The notes: a model not told the origin generated them from the letters alone. DNA of 64,000 bases from Bin5 sp965242905 (GCA_965242905.1 CBDETM010000002.1:5456001-5520000); one strand, 5' to 3'; counted from the stretch's first letter, positions 26,344 through 36,097 are shown. Made by a program: numbers and translations.

Positions 26344-27711
26344 TCAGGTTTCGTTTAATTCGGGGTCTTCCGGGTCCGATTCAACTTCCGGCAGTTCGAC
26401 GAGGGCGGAGTCGACGGCGCGGCCGTCGACTTGCTCGACGACGTAGCGGAGGCCATTGAGCTCGACGACGTCGCCGACGACGGGGATACGTCCGAGGTGG
26501 GCCATGATGAGGCCGCCCACGGTGTCGACCTCTTCTTCGGTGTAGTCGATGTCGAAGTGCTGGTTGAGCTCGTCGAGAAGGAGCGAGCCGTCGACGCGCA
26601 GGCGTCTATCGCTGACTGACTCGAAGGGGGCGCGTTCAGCGTCAAATTCGTCCTGAATTTCGCCGACGACCTCCTCCAGCAGGTCCTCGAAGGTGACGAT
26701 GCCGGCAGTGCCGCCGAACTCGTCGATAACGACCGCCAGCGCGCCATTTTCGGCGCGGAAGCGACCCAGCATTTGATCGAGGGAGAGTGTTTCGGGTACG
26801 ACCATCACGGGGCGGGCCTGCGCCATTGCGCGCAGGTCGAGGGGACCTCGCTCGGGGCCGGTTTGCAGGTGACGGGCGAGGTCCTTGACGTGCAAGAAGC
26901 CCCTGATCTGGTCCAAATCTCCATCGTAGATGGGATAGCGTGAGTGAATGGAAGAACAGACGAACTGCAGAATCGTCTGTTCGCTTTCGTCGATGGAGAT
27001 GCCTTCGATGCGGGTGCGGGGGGTCATCACCTGGCCAACGGTACGCTCCCTCATGTCGAGGATGTTTTCGATGTAGAGCTGCTCGGAGGGCGCAATCAGC
27101 CCCTCCTCGGAACTTTCTTCGACGATGAGTTCGAGATCCTGCGGAGAGACCATGTGGTCGTGGGCGCTGCGCTCGGGAACGCCGCAGGCGCGTGTGATGG
27201 CACGTGCAATCTTGTTCAGTATGAAAATGGCGGGAGAGAAGATGCGTTCGATCAGCCAGAAAGGCCCGATTACGCGCAGCGCAGTCGTTTCGGGCGCCTG
27301 CAGCGCCAAGGACTTGGGCATTACTTCGCCAAGTACTACGTGCAGATAGGTCATGACGCCGATGGCGAGGACCAAGGCTGCGCTGTGGGCTGCTGCGACG
27401 CTGATCAGGCCCCTCTCTACGCCGTAGTGTTCGAGCCCCGACAGGATCCATTCGGCGATTGTGTGTTCGCCGTACATGCCCAAGCCCAAGCTGGAAAGAG
27501 TGATGCCGAGCTGCGCCATTATGATGAAGCGGGTCTGCCCGGTCGGGTCGGTCAAGACGCGCATTACCCTGGAAGCCGCAGAAGAGCCTTCGCTGGCCAG
27601 CTGAGACATGCGCGCCCTTGAGGAAGCGACGACGGCGAATTCGACGGCGACAAACAGGCCGTTGAAGAATATCAGTGCTGCTATGATGACTACGGGAAGC
27701 AGGTATTCCAC
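26344..27711 (-). CDS. CNNM/CBS transporter-like protein (CorC/HlyC family), copy 1
   Basis: Integral membrane protein of the hemolysin-C/CNNM group, homologs of which take part in Mg2+ or Co2+ transport. The 455-residue protein has a DUF21/CNNM membrane domain with about four hydrophobic segments (residues 1-190), a pair of CBS domains (about 200-335; DEFGGTAGIVTFEDLLEEVVGEI marks the second) and a C-terminal CorC_HlyC domain (DRRLRVDGSLLLDELN onward). It ends in an acidic tail. A closely related gene lies 61 nt upstream on the same strand, so the two are a likely tandem duplicate in one transcript. Confidence 0.91.
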   Translation of the reverse strand: MEYLLPVVIIAALIFFNGLFVAVEFAVVASSRARMSQLASEGSSAASRVMRVLTDPTGQTRFIIMAQLGITLSSLGLGMYGEHTIAEWILSGLEHYGVERGLISVAAAHSAALVLAIGVMTYLHVVLGEVMPKSLALQAPETTALRVIGPFWLIERIFSPAIFILNKIARAITRACGVPERSAHDHMVSPQDLELIVEESSEEGLIAPSEQLYIENILDMRERTVGQVMTPRTRIEGISIDESEQTILQFVCSSIHSRYPIYDGDLDQIRGFLHVKDLARHLQTGPERGPLDLRAMAQARPVMVVPETLSLDQMLGRFRAENGALAVVIDEFGGTAGIVTFEDLLEEVVGEIQDEFDAERAPFESVSDRRLRVDGSLLLDELNQHFDIDYTEEEVDTVGGLIMAHLGRIPVVGDVVELNGLRYVVEQVDGRAVDSALVELPEVESDPEDPELNET

Positions 27712-27772
27712 TTGTTTCAGGTCACCTGGTGTCGGTATTCCTTGCGATTGCGTGCGTTGGCCAGACTGGGCT

Positions 27773-29155
27773 CTATTCGGTCTGAGTGCCTGACCGGGGC
27801 AGTTTGGCTACGGCGCCGGGCGGAAGAGCCACACTAACGCGGGTAACGGCGTAGCCGCTGACTTCTTCCACCTGAAAATCGAACTCTTGCAGGCGCACGA
27901 CCTGGCCCTGTTCGGGAATGGCGCCCAGCTGGGCAAGAATGGCGCCACCCAGCGTATCAACGTCTTCAAACTCCAGGTCGGAACCGAGAAACTCAGACAG
28001 GCTTTCCAAGTCGATCTCACCGGCGAGATTGAGCCGGCCGTCGTTTGCCAGCGCCATCTCCTGGCTGTCGGCATCGAATTCGTCGGCGATGTCTCCGAAG
28101 ATTTCTTCAATGAGGTCTTCGAAGGTGACGATGCCGGCGGTGCCCCCATACTCATCGATGACTACTGCCAGATGGAAGTGCTCGGCCTGAAGTTGACGAA
28201 ACACATTGAGAACAGAGGCCGATTCGGGCACATAGGGAGGAACGCGCATCACGTCACGGACATCGTTAAATTGGCCACTCTGCCCATCCCGGCGGCCGGC
28301 CTTATCGGAGTCGGGGCGTGCTTGCATACAGAGCAGGTCTTTCAAGTGAACCACACCAACGATGTTGTCGACCGTTCCCTCGTACAGGGGGAGCCTGGAG
28401 TGAGTTGACTCCGCCAGCAATTGCAGAAGCTCGGCCGTGGACAGATCTACAGGCGCTGCCAGCAGTTGAGTGCGAGGGACGATCACGTGTCTCAGCGAAC
28501 GCCTGCGCAATTGCAATGTGTTCTCCAGCAGTTCGGTTTCACCTTCTTTGAGAACGCCGCCGGCGCCGCTTTCCTGGACCATCATCAGTATTTCTTCGGG
28601 GGCGTGAATATGAAAGCCCTCCGACACCGCTCTGAGGCCGACAAGGCGCAGAAGCAGCCGGCCGCTGCCGTTGAAGAACCAGATCAGGGGGCGTAACAGA
28701 ATGATCGCCCAATTGACTGATGTAACAAGGAGCAGGGAGGTCGGCTCAGGGAACTGTATCGCGACGGTTTTGGGGGCGAGTTCGCTCAAGGCTACCTGGA
28801 TCACGGTAAGAACGACCAGGACGCCGGTGGCGGCGATGGAAACGGCAGCGGCCTGGGCAACTATCCCTGAGCCGACTAGCAGCGGTTCCACCAAAGGCGT
28901 GATCACGGCCTTGCCGTAGTAACCCAGCATCAGGCTGGAGAGGGTAATGCCCAGCTGGCAGGCGGCGATATAGTCGTCGAGCCTGTCGGGACTTTCCAGG
29001 ATAGGGAGCAGAATCTGCGCGGGGCGGCTACCGGCTGCCGCCTCCTGGGCGATGCGGGCACGGCGGGCGCCAACGGTGCCAATTTCGGCGGCTACGAAGA
29101 ATCCGTTCAATGCTATGAGAATGAATACTGTGACAACTACGAGAACATAGAGCAT
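27773..29155 (-). CDS. CNNM/CBS transporter-like protein (CorC/HlyC family), copy 2
   Basis: Paralog of the downstream gene, with the same order of domains: CNNM membrane part, CBS pair (DEYGGTAGIVTFEDLIEEIFGDI) and CorC_HlyC module (DGRLNLAGEIDLESLSEF), 460 residues. The two copies differ most in the membrane loops and the CBS insert (a charged SDKAGRRDGQSG segment here). It is the promoter-proximal gene of the pair. Having two divergent copies may allow hetero-oligomers or different ion ranges; this is inference. Confidence 0.91.
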   Translation of the reverse strand: MLYVLVVVTVFILIALNGFFVAAEIGTVGARRARIAQEAAAGSRPAQILLPILESPDRLDDYIAACQLGITLSSLMLGYYGKAVITPLVEPLLVGSGIVAQAAAVSIAATGVLVVLTVIQVALSELAPKTVAIQFPEPTSLLLVTSVNWAIILLRPLIWFFNGSGRLLLRLVGLRAVSEGFHIHAPEEILMMVQESGAGGVLKEGETELLENTLQLRRRSLRHVIVPRTQLLAAPVDLSTAELLQLLAESTHSRLPLYEGTVDNIVGVVHLKDLLCMQARPDSDKAGRRDGQSGQFNDVRDVMRVPPYVPESASVLNVFRQLQAEHFHLAVVIDEYGGTAGIVTFEDLIEEIFGDIADEFDADSQEMALANDGRLNLAGEIDLESLSEFLGSDLEFEDVDTLGGAILAQLGAIPEQGQVVRLQEFDFQVEEVSGYAVTRVSVALPPGAVAKLPRSGTQTE

Positions 29156-29509
29156 GAATGAAATTGAATTCTGGCTACGAGGGCATCTATTCCCGGTTAC
29201 CTAGACGTATTCCGTCAAAAAAACGTTCAACTGACTGAAAATGGCCTGACGAAGCGAGCTGTGAACGGAAGCAGGTAGATTCTGACGAACTGCAATATGC
29301 TGGCCACCGATTCTGCATGTGCTGCGCAGTAGCAGTGCACGCTTCCTGAATCCCGGTTCGGTTTGGTTGCGACTTTGCACGTGAAGTATGATTGGCGCTC
29401 AGCCGACACTGCAAATTCCGGCCCAGATCAGATGCAAGCGACGTTGCCATGCGTTGAAGGCGGAAACTGGAGAACGTCAGACCGACTAGGTGACCTGGAG
29501 CAGTCATCA
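29156..29509. other. Divergent intergenic region (CNNM copy 2 / UbiA-like gene)
   Basis: 354 bp between divergently transcribed genes, so it must hold both promoters. Apart from a poly-A/T patch (around 29217) nothing recognisable stands out: no repeat, RNA motif or strong -35/-10 pair was found by eye. Confidence 0.4.
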
Positions 29510-30463
29510 ATGGAACGTGCCACAGAGTCGTTTTCGCCCTCGCCGGCAGAACAGCCCAGCCACAGGGAAGAATCTACTTTGACCACAGGCCGGCGCCTAT
29601 TGTACCTGTTTCGGACGATGCGGCCCAAACAGTGGACGAAGAACGGATTTGTTCTGGTTGCACTGATCTTTGACGGCAAACTCCTGGACCTGCCGTTGAC
29701 GGTGACGGCGGTTTGGACGCTCGTCTGCTTCAGCCTGGTTGCCAGCAGCGTCTACATACTGAATGACCTGGTCGACATCGAGAGGGACCGACAACATCCG
29801 CGTAAACGGCTGCGACCACTGGCGAGCGGCCAGCTCAACCCGGGGGTTGCCAAGGGAGCGATGGTGGTTCTGGCCGTTGCCGGTCTCCTGGGAGGGGGGC
29901 TGACGAATCTCAACGTCGGGATGACACTGGCGGTCTACGTAGTCCTGAATGCTGCCTACTGTGTCTATCTCAAGAACCTTGTGATCATTGACGTGATGAT
30001 GATTGCGGTCTTTTTCGTCCTGCGTGTCGCGGCCGGTGCGGTAGCGGTCGAAGTAAGCGCCTTCAGCCCCTGGCTCTATATCTGCGTCAGCCTTCTGGCG
30101 CTCTTGATCGCGTTTGGCAAACGCCGGCACGAAATCGTCCTGCTGCGGGAGGCTGCTTCCGGCCACCGATCGAGCCTTAAGCAGTATAACCTGCCTTTTC
30201 TGGACCAGATCATCGGCATCGTTACGACAAGCGGCCTGATCAGCTACACGTTTTACAGTTTTGAAGCCGAAACCGCCCTGGCGGACCCGTCACGCATGAT
30301 GCTGACGGTGCCGTTGATCGTTTTCGTCGTATTTCGCTATCTCTATCTGATTCACGTCGAGCAACGCGGTGGGGCGCCGGACGACCTGCTGTTTGCCGAC
30401 CGTCCGCTGTTTGCGGCCGTCGTCCTGTGGGTTCTGTCTGTGGTGGCGGTCATCTATGTGTGA
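29510..30463 (+). CDS. UbiA-family prenyltransferase (decaprenyl-phosphate phosphoribosyltransferase-like)
   Basis: Polytopic membrane enzyme of the UbiA superfamily, about 317 residues. The first aspartate motif NDLVDIERDRQHP (Asn85, Asp86, Asp89, Asp93) followed by RKRLRPLASGQL matches the decaprenyl-phosphate 5-phosphoribosyltransferase subgroup, which moves a phosphoribosyl group onto polyprenyl phosphate. Eight or so hydrophobic helices follow. The ATG at 29510 has GGAG nine bases upstream; a longer reading from 29363 has no support. A link to the polyprenyl synthase fusion 30 kb away is only thematic. Specific substrate is inferred from motif similarity. Confidence 0.85.
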   Translation: MERATESFSPSPAEQPSHREESTLTTGRRLLYLFRTMRPKQWTKNGFVLVALIFDGKLLDLPLTVTAVWTLVCFSLVASSVYILNDLVDIERDRQHPRKRLRPLASGQLNPGVAKGAMVVLAVAGLLGGGLTNLNVGMTLAVYVVLNAAYCVYLKNLVIIDVMMIAVFFVLRVAAGAVAVEVSAFSPWLYICVSLLALLIAFGKRRHEIVLLREAASGHRSSLKQYNLPFLDQIIGIVTTSGLISYTFYSFEAETALADPSRMMLTVPLIVFVVFRYLYLIHVEQRGGAPDDLLFADRPLFAAVVLWVLSVVAVIYV

Positions 30464-30505
30464 AGGGCGGAGCCTGCCCGGACTGAAAGGGCGTTGCAAC
30501 AGAGT

Positions 30506-32407
30506 TCAGTCGGTCTCGTCGACGAACTGGGCCCATGCGCCTTCCATTCCCTCGCTGGTGACGCCGTAGAAGACGCGCAATTCCGAACCCTCGCGCAGGG
30601 CCAGATCGAACCGCTTTTTGCCGGCCCTCTTGCCGGAACGGATGTAGCCGACATTCTCCTTCCAACGGATCTGACCAGCCTTGACCGGGCTGTCTTCGTA
30701 CTGGGCGATGGCGTAGTTCCAGAGCTTACGTGCGCCCTTGCGGGTAACGTTGCCTACGCTGCGCTGATTGCGCATGTTGCGCACAACGTAGTAGGTCGTG
30801 CCGCCGCGTGTTTCGCTGTCTACGATTTCAACGCCATCCTGGGGAAGGTAGAAGGGGTCATCCGAACCTGCCGAAGTCTGCCTTGCGCGACCGCTCGGGG
30901 CCCCGGGGCTCTTGGTCCTACTGTCGTCGGCCCTCCCAGAACCTTCAGGGGCGGCGGCAGGGGTCTCGTCCGCGTCTCCGTTGGCTACCAGGTCGGAACT
31001 GAGTCCAACGCTTTCGAGAACCAAGGCGACGATCTCATCGCGCAGGGCCATGCTTGTTTCGGCGTCATTGCGCACGTAGAACTTAGAGCCATCGAGGCAG
31101 TAGGGCTTGGAGTCGCCGGCGTCAACGCCGATGCGGAGTACGTCTTCGCCGCTATTGGTCAGAATCTCGAAGCGGGCCTCGAGAGGGGGTGACAGCCGTT
31201 CAGAAATCGCAAGCTGCAGCTCGTTCTGCACCTGCTTGGAGGCTGCGAGTCCTTTCACGCGGCCCTTGCGGGCGCTGGCACCGACAAAGATGGTGCCACC
31301 GTCGGTGTTGGCGAAGGCGCAGAGATCGGCGAGGACGACGGTCTGCCTTCCGCCTTTTTTGTTGGCGGACTCGTGAAAGCTCTGGGTCTGATTGGGACCT
31401 TCGGCGCGGGCGGCGGCAAGATGATCGACCTCTTTTTCGGGGGCGCGAAAGGGGCGCGTGCGGTCGAAGAAGCGGCTGGCGAAGAGCTCTCTGATGGCGT
31501 CGAAGGTGGGTTCGGGCAGAAGGAGCTCGGTAGCGCGTTCACCGAGGCCGAGGCGCCGGCTGTTGCGGGGGTCGTTGTTCAGGCGGTGGGCGTCGCTGCC
31601 CTGGATGCAGTGCATCTTACGGGGGTATTCGGTCTTGGAGCCGTTGAAGAAGCGGGCGGTAGCTCTACGGCTGCGGCTTTCCAGATCGGTTACTTCCAGG
31701 GCGCTCAAGTTGTGGTCCTGGGTATAGGCGATCTTGGTCTGGCCGCCAAAGGGGAAGTTGCGCATGGCGACGCCGTTGGTGCTATTGGCGTGAGCGGCGA
31801 TGGCGATACCGCCGGAGTCGACGATTGTTTCGTAGGCCGAGGTGACGTCGGTGCTGGCGCCTGTCTCGGTGGAGCCGACGAGCAGCCTATCTTCGGGGAC
31901 GTTCAGGCGCAAGAGGGTGTGCTCCAATCTTCGGACCGATGTTTCAGGAGGATAGATGGCAAGGATGTGGAAGCCAAATGTAGCGGTAAATTCGAAGCCG
32001 GGCAGGATGACGATTTCGTTGGCGAGTTGAAGCCACTGCTCGAGATTGCTTCGTTCTTCAGGTGTGAGCCGGTTTTCCTCTTTCAGGCGAGTGAGCCACT
32101 CAATCTCGCGGCGGATTGCCGCCACGCCGGCAACTGTGTTGTGGTCGGTGATGGCGACGATATCGAGCCCTCGTTCGCGGGCGGTGGTCAACCATTGCAG
32201 ATATGTGATGCCGGGCTCTTCGTAGTCGTTCGAGGCCGGTGTATGCGTGTGGAGGTCGGCTTTGAACCAGCGCAATCTGCCGCCGCCCTGCCGTCCTTGC
32301 GTCTGGGCGCGTGCGTCATGTCTGCCTGATGCCTGGTTAGTCCCTTCATTGGATTTCGATTGTCTGGCCGACTGGCCGCCGGCTCTTGTCCTTCTTCTTC
32401 TACTCAT
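30506..32407 (-). CDS. PHP phosphoesterase domain fused to an AlbA_2 (Schlafen-type) domain
   Basis: A 633-residue multidomain protein. After a basic, low-complexity N-terminus (1-45), a PHP domain begins at KADLHTHTPASND (His53, His55) with AITDHN (Asp88, His89), typical metal ligands of PHP phosphoesterases. An AlbA_2/Schlafen-like ATP-binding module (FHESANKKGGRQT, then ADLCAFANTDGGTIFVGA) follows around residues 330-440. The C-terminal about 150 residues (YLPQDGVEIVDS to the end) are unrecognised but well ordered. PHP domains act in DNA repair, polymerase proofreading and histidinol phosphatases; AlbA_2 proteins are often regulators or nucleic-acid related. The joint function is unknown. 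It is convergent with the UbiA-like gene. Confidence 0.82.
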   Translation of the reverse strand: MSRRRRTRAGGQSARQSKSNEGTNQASGRHDARAQTQGRQGGGRLRWFKADLHTHTPASNDYEEPGITYLQWLTTARERGLDIVAITDHNTVAGVAAIRREIEWLTRLKEENRLTPEERSNLEQWLQLANEIVILPGFEFTATFGFHILAIYPPETSVRRLEHTLLRLNVPEDRLLVGSTETGASTDVTSAYETIVDSGGIAIAAHANSTNGVAMRNFPFGGQTKIAYTQDHNLSALEVTDLESRSRRATARFFNGSKTEYPRKMHCIQGSDAHRLNNDPRNSRRLGLGERATELLLPEPTFDAIRELFASRFFDRTRPFRAPEKEVDHLAAARAEGPNQTQSFHESANKKGGRQTVVLADLCAFANTDGGTIFVGASARKGRVKGLAASKQVQNELQLAISERLSPPLEARFEILTNSGEDVLRIGVDAGDSKPYCLDGSKFYVRNDAETSMALRDEIVALVLESVGLSSDLVANGDADETPAAAPEGSGRADDSRTKSPGAPSGRARQTSAGSDDPFYLPQDGVEIVDSETRGGTTYYVVRNMRNQRSVGNVTRKGARKLWNYAIAQYEDSPVKAGQIRWKENVGYIRSGKRAGKKRFDLALREGSELRVFYGVTSEGMEGAWAQFVDETD

Positions 32408-32448
32408 TGGTCATTCTCTGTCATTAATGTTTCACATGCCGAGACTGA

Positions 32449-35310
32449 TCATCCGGCCTGCGATGCGTACTCGATCTGTTGCGGCGCGTCTTCGGCTTCT
32501 TCGTCTGCAGGCTGTTGCCGGCGCGGGTCCGGCGCATCGGTGGAAGTTGGGGTCTCGGGCACTGCCGGCAGATCCAGGAGCGCCGTATCCAGTACCTCGT
32601 CAACCGTGTCCACCGGGATGAATTTCATCAGTTCGCGCACGTTGTCCGGAAGATCCTCCAAGTCGGCCTCATTGGCGGCGGGCATGATGATGGTACTCAG
32701 GCCGGCGCGGGCAGCGGCCAAGACTTTTTCTTTCAACCCGCCGATGCGAAGCACTTTGCCGCGTAGCGTGACTTCTCCGGTCATGCCGATGTCGGGATCG
32801 ACGGGTCTGCCGGTAAGGAGGCTGGCGATGGCGGTGACCATGGTAACGCCGGCGCTGGGGCCGTCCTTGGGGAGCGCGCCTTCAGGTATGTGCAGATGGA
32901 GGTCGATCTCTTCAAAGAAGCCCGGTGGGATGTTGAGTTCGGCGGCGCGGCTGCGCACGTAGCTCAAGGCGGCTTGCGCGCTCTCCTTCATCACCTCGCC
33001 CAGCTGCCCGGTGAGAACAAAGCCTTTCTTGCCGGGCATTTTGGTGGCCTCGAAGAAGAGGATTTCGCCGCCGGTCATGGTCCAGGACAGCCCAACGGCC
33101 ACGCCGGGCATGCTGGTGCGGTCGGCGATCTCCTCGCGCTGGAAGCGGCGCTTGCCCAGGTACTCGACGAGAGAGTCGGGCGTGATGTGGACGGGAGAGA
33201 AGGGGGCTTCGGCCACGGCAGTAAGCTGCGGAAGCGGGGCCCCGGAGTCTTTGACATCGCCGGACTGGCCGTTGGCTGAATGGCCCTCCCCGTTTACAGC
33301 CTGATCCTCCAGGTAGCCTTGCTGGGGCTGGCTGTCGTCAAGACCCAAGGGAAGCGGCGGCTGGACCCAGTAGGGTTGCATGGCGGCGATGTTGGCGGCA
33401 ACTTTGCGGCAGATTTTGCCGATTTCGCGTTCGAGGTTGCGGACGCCGGCCTCGCGTGTATAGTCATGGACGATTTTGCGCAGGGCGGCGTCGTCAAAGA
33501 CGATTTCTCCTTCGCGGAGTCCGTTCTCCCTGATCTGTCGCGCCACCAGGTATTGCTGAGCGATCTTGACCTTCTCGTGCTCGGTGTAGCTACTGAGCTG
33601 GATGACCTCCATGCGATCGCGCAGGGGTCCCGGGATGGTGTCAAGCACGTTGGCAGTGGTGATGAACATGACCTCGCTGAGGTCGAACGGCACGTCCAGG
33701 TAGTGGTCGCGGAATTCCCGGTTTTGTTCGGGGTCGAGGACCTCCAGGAGGGCGCTGGTGGGGTCGCCGCGAAAGTCGCGACCCAGTTTGTCGACTTCGT
33801 CGAGCATAAAGACAGGATTTTTGGATTCGACGCGGCGGAGGCTCTGGATAATGCGGCCGGGCATGGATCCGATGTAGGTGCGGCGAAAGCCGCGAATTTC
33901 GGCTTCGTCGCGTACGCCGCCCAGTGCGAGGCGCATGAATTTGCGGCCCATGGCGCGTGCGATGCTGATTCCCAGACTAGTCTTGCCAACGCCGGGCGGG
34001 CCGACAAAGCAGAGCAGAACGCCCTCGCGCTCGCGGCGAATCTTGTCGCGGGCGTCCTCCTCCTCGTCGTCCTCACGCTGGGCCTTGCGGGCTGCGCGCA
34101 GTTTGCGGACGGCGAGATACTCGACGATGCGGTCTTTGATTTCTTCGAGGCCGTAGTGGTCCTCTTCAAGCACTTCACGGGCGTGGGTGATGTCGAGGTT
34201 GTCCTCGGTGGTCTTTTGCCAGGGCAGAGAGACCATAAGGTCGAGATAGGTTTTGATGACACTGTATTCGGCGGCCTGAATCGGCATGCGGCGCATCCGA
34301 TTCAGTTCGCGGAGCGACTCTTTGTGGGCTTCCTCAGGCATGCCTGCGGCTTCAATGCGCTCCTCGAGTTCGCGAATGTCGGCTTCCTGCTCGTCCTCTT
34401 CGCCCAGCTCCTTCTGGATGGCCTTCATCTGCTCGCGCAGGAAGAAGTCCTTCTGCATTTTTTCCATCTCGCCCTGGGCCTGGGACTGAATTTTGTTTCC
34501 CAGCTCCGTGACGTCGACTTCATTGTGCAGCAGCTGGGTCAGGCGGAGCAGCTTTTCCTGGACGCTGTCGATCTCGAGGAGTTCCTGGGCGTCGTTCATT
34601 TCGAGGCGCATGCTGCTGGCGACGAGGTAGGCGAGCTGGCGGGCGTTTTCGACGTTGGCTGCCATGACGGCCAGTTCATCGGGCATCTGGCCGTCGAGTT
34701 CGACCAGGCGCCGGAAAAGGTCCTGGACGGCGCGGGCCGTGCCGTCGAGCTCCAGTCCCTCCTCCAGAGATTCGGGCAGCACCTCGACGCGGGCACGCAG
34801 GTAGGGTTTTTCCTGGATGTATTCCTTGAGGCGGATGCGCTCAAGGCCCTGGACGGCCAGGCGGATGGTGCCGTCGGGGGCTTTCAGCACGCGATGGACC
34901 TGTGCGGCGGTGCCGATCTCATAGATCTGATCGGGGGCAGGCTCCTCGACCGATTCATCGCGGCTGGTTACGAGGGCAATGATGCGGTTTTGAGGCAGCG
35001 ATTCCTCAACCAGTTTGATGCTGCGCTCCTGGCCGATGGTGAGAGGAAGCCACATCATGGGATAGACGACGATGCCGCGTAACGGCAGGACGGGCAGGTC
35101 ATCGGCGACATCGCTCAGCGATTGCTTTTTGGCGTCCTTCGTCTCGGAGTCGTCGGCGAGCGCGTCTTCGGTCTCGGCCAGTACAGGCTCGATGTCGACT
35201 TCCTTCTCGGCAGGTGGGGACTCGCTCACGGAGTCTGCCGCCGGGTCTTCGACGGCCGGTTCTTCTTCCACAGTCTGCTCTTCTTCTTTCTCTTCCAGTT
35301 CCGAACTCAT
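32449..35310 (-). CDS. lon: ATP-dependent protease Lon (LonA type)
   Basis: Cytoplasmic AAA+ serine protease degrading damaged or regulatory proteins. In 953 residues: a LON substrate-binding N-domain starting near DLPVLPLRG (71-79), Walker A GPPGVGKT (437-444), Walker B VFMLDEVDK (500-508), and the protease domain with catalytic Ser819 (PKDGPSAG) and Lys862 (GGLKEK). Two additions exceed the usual 780-820 residues: an acidic N-terminal extension of about 70 residues and a low-complexity insert (about 650-705) between the AAA+ and protease domains, rich in P, Q, G, D and S. The leader contains a GC-rich hairpin (35354-35380). No CIRCE-type operator was seen. Confidence 0.96.
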   Translation of the reverse strand: MSSELEEKEEEQTVEEEPAVEDPAADSVSESPPAEKEVDIEPVLAETEDALADDSETKDAKKQSLSDVADDLPVLPLRGIVVYPMMWLPLTIGQERSIKLVEESLPQNRIIALVTSRDESVEEPAPDQIYEIGTAAQVHRVLKAPDGTIRLAVQGLERIRLKEYIQEKPYLRARVEVLPESLEEGLELDGTARAVQDLFRRLVELDGQMPDELAVMAANVENARQLAYLVASSMRLEMNDAQELLEIDSVQEKLLRLTQLLHNEVDVTELGNKIQSQAQGEMEKMQKDFFLREQMKAIQKELGEEDEQEADIRELEERIEAAGMPEEAHKESLRELNRMRRMPIQAAEYSVIKTYLDLMVSLPWQKTTEDNLDITHAREVLEEDHYGLEEIKDRIVEYLAVRKLRAARKAQREDDEEEDARDKIRREREGVLLCFVGPPGVGKTSLGISIARAMGRKFMRLALGGVRDEAEIRGFRRTYIGSMPGRIIQSLRRVESKNPVFMLDEVDKLGRDFRGDPTSALLEVLDPEQNREFRDHYLDVPFDLSEVMFITTANVLDTIPGPLRDRMEVIQLSSYTEHEKVKIAQQYLVARQIRENGLREGEIVFDDAALRKIVHDYTREAGVRNLEREIGKICRKVAANIAAMQPYWVQPPLPLGLDDSQPQQGYLEDQAVNGEGHSANGQSGDVKDSGAPLPQLTAVAEAPFSPVHITPDSLVEYLGKRRFQREEIADRTSMPGVAVGLSWTMTGGEILFFEATKMPGKKGFVLTGQLGEVMKESAQAALSYVRSRAAELNIPPGFFEEIDLHLHIPEGALPKDGPSAGVTMVTAIASLLTGRPVDPDIGMTGEVTLRGKVLRIGGLKEKVLAAARAGLSTIIMPAANEADLEDLPDNVRELMKFIPVDTVDEVLDTALLDLPAVPETPTSTDAPDPRRQQPADEEAEDAPQQIEYASQAG

Positions 35311-35353
35311 AGTTTTCTCAAAACGTTTGAAAGGAACTCGGGCTTCCTTAAGG

Positions 35354-35380
35354 GCCGGAGCTGCGGCACGGTGCTCCGGC
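35354..35380 (-). promoter_or_regulatory. GC-rich hairpin in the lon leader
   Basis: GCCGGAGC (35354-35361) pairs with GCTCCGGC (35373-35380) around an 11-nt loop, about 45 nt upstream of the lon ATG. There is no T-tract after it on the minus strand, so it is more likely a leader structure than a terminator. Confidence 0.4.
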
Positions 35381-35970
35381 TCCAGGTAAATCCATCGGGT
35401 CTTGTCCTATACGCTGCGGGTTTTGACGCCCGCTGACGCTCTCCGAATGCCGGCAAGGCATGCAATAGTTGGCGATTTTCTACAGATTGCCGCGACATTA
35501 CGGCCAGACTCCCGCAGGGATCCGGACGCGAACAACAGGAGAATTGTACCACAGGAACGCTGAATCTAAAGTGGGGACGCTACCTTTTGGTCAGGGCATA
35601 GGCATCTCATCGGGAGTGAGCTCTCAGGAGACTGTCAGTCTTCCAACCAGCTCGCCTGCGGTCGGCAGAGACTCCGATGCGGGCACTTTTCTTTCCGGGT
35701 AGGCGTTGGGAGCCGAGCGGTGCAAGACGGCCGGGTCGTGCTGCGGACGGCCATGAGCCGGACGAGAGTCGTAGTCATCCAAGGCCCAGTTGAGTTCACT
35801 CTTGATGCTCTTGTGGCCGAGAGTGGAAGGCAGGAGCAGTTCCGTAGCGGCGGAACAGCCGGTATACAGATTCGGTGCAGATGCCTTGAGGGCTGATGCG
35901 GGCATTTCATTCACAGGAGAATATCTGACTTGATTATGTTACATGGGCTTTCTCATCTGTGTGTCTCACA

Positions 35971-36020
35971 AGAGTTTACGAGCGTTTATGAGAGTTTACG
36001 TGCGTTTGCGAGCGTTTCCA
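35971..36020 (+). repeat. Five 10-bp tandem repeats (AGNGTTTAYG)
   Basis: AGAGTTTACG, AGCGTTTATG, AGAGTTTACG, TGCGTTTGCG and AGCGTTTCCA follow one another without gaps. Every unit keeps the GTTT core exactly 10 bp apart, close to one helical turn. Confidence 0.8.
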
Positions 36021-36072
36021 TGTTGTCTCACCTGCAATGCATGCAGTTTGTGTGGTGGGCTGCAATCAGGGT

Positions 36073-36097
36073 CCCGCCGGTGCCGGCGGGCTCTTTC
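36073..36097 (+). terminator. Perfect GC hairpin with short T-rich tail
   Basis: CCCGCCGG (36073-36080), TG loop, CCGGCGGG (36083-36090), then CTCTTTC. An 8-bp perfect stem with only a weak T-tract. No gene reads into it from the plus strand, so it may be a structural element of the repeat cluster rather than a terminator. Confidence 0.4.

Noticed and set aside
25475..26459. Long open frames across the 70-bp repeats on both strands
   Set aside because: The frames recur because 70 is not a multiple of 3 and the repeat lacks stop codons; their products are low-complexity copies of the repeat.
33280..35082. 600-codon open frame antisense to lon
   Set aside because: High-GC shadow with typical antisense composition and no ribosome site; lon is certain.
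35311..35560. tRNA-like arms in the lon leader
   Set aside because: No complete cloverleaf or T-loop could be assembled; only a GC-rich hairpin remains.
35624..35914. 96-codon minus-strand frame in the lon/enolase-superfamily spacer
   Set aside because: GTG start, no ribosome site, no recognisable domain, and repeats nearby.
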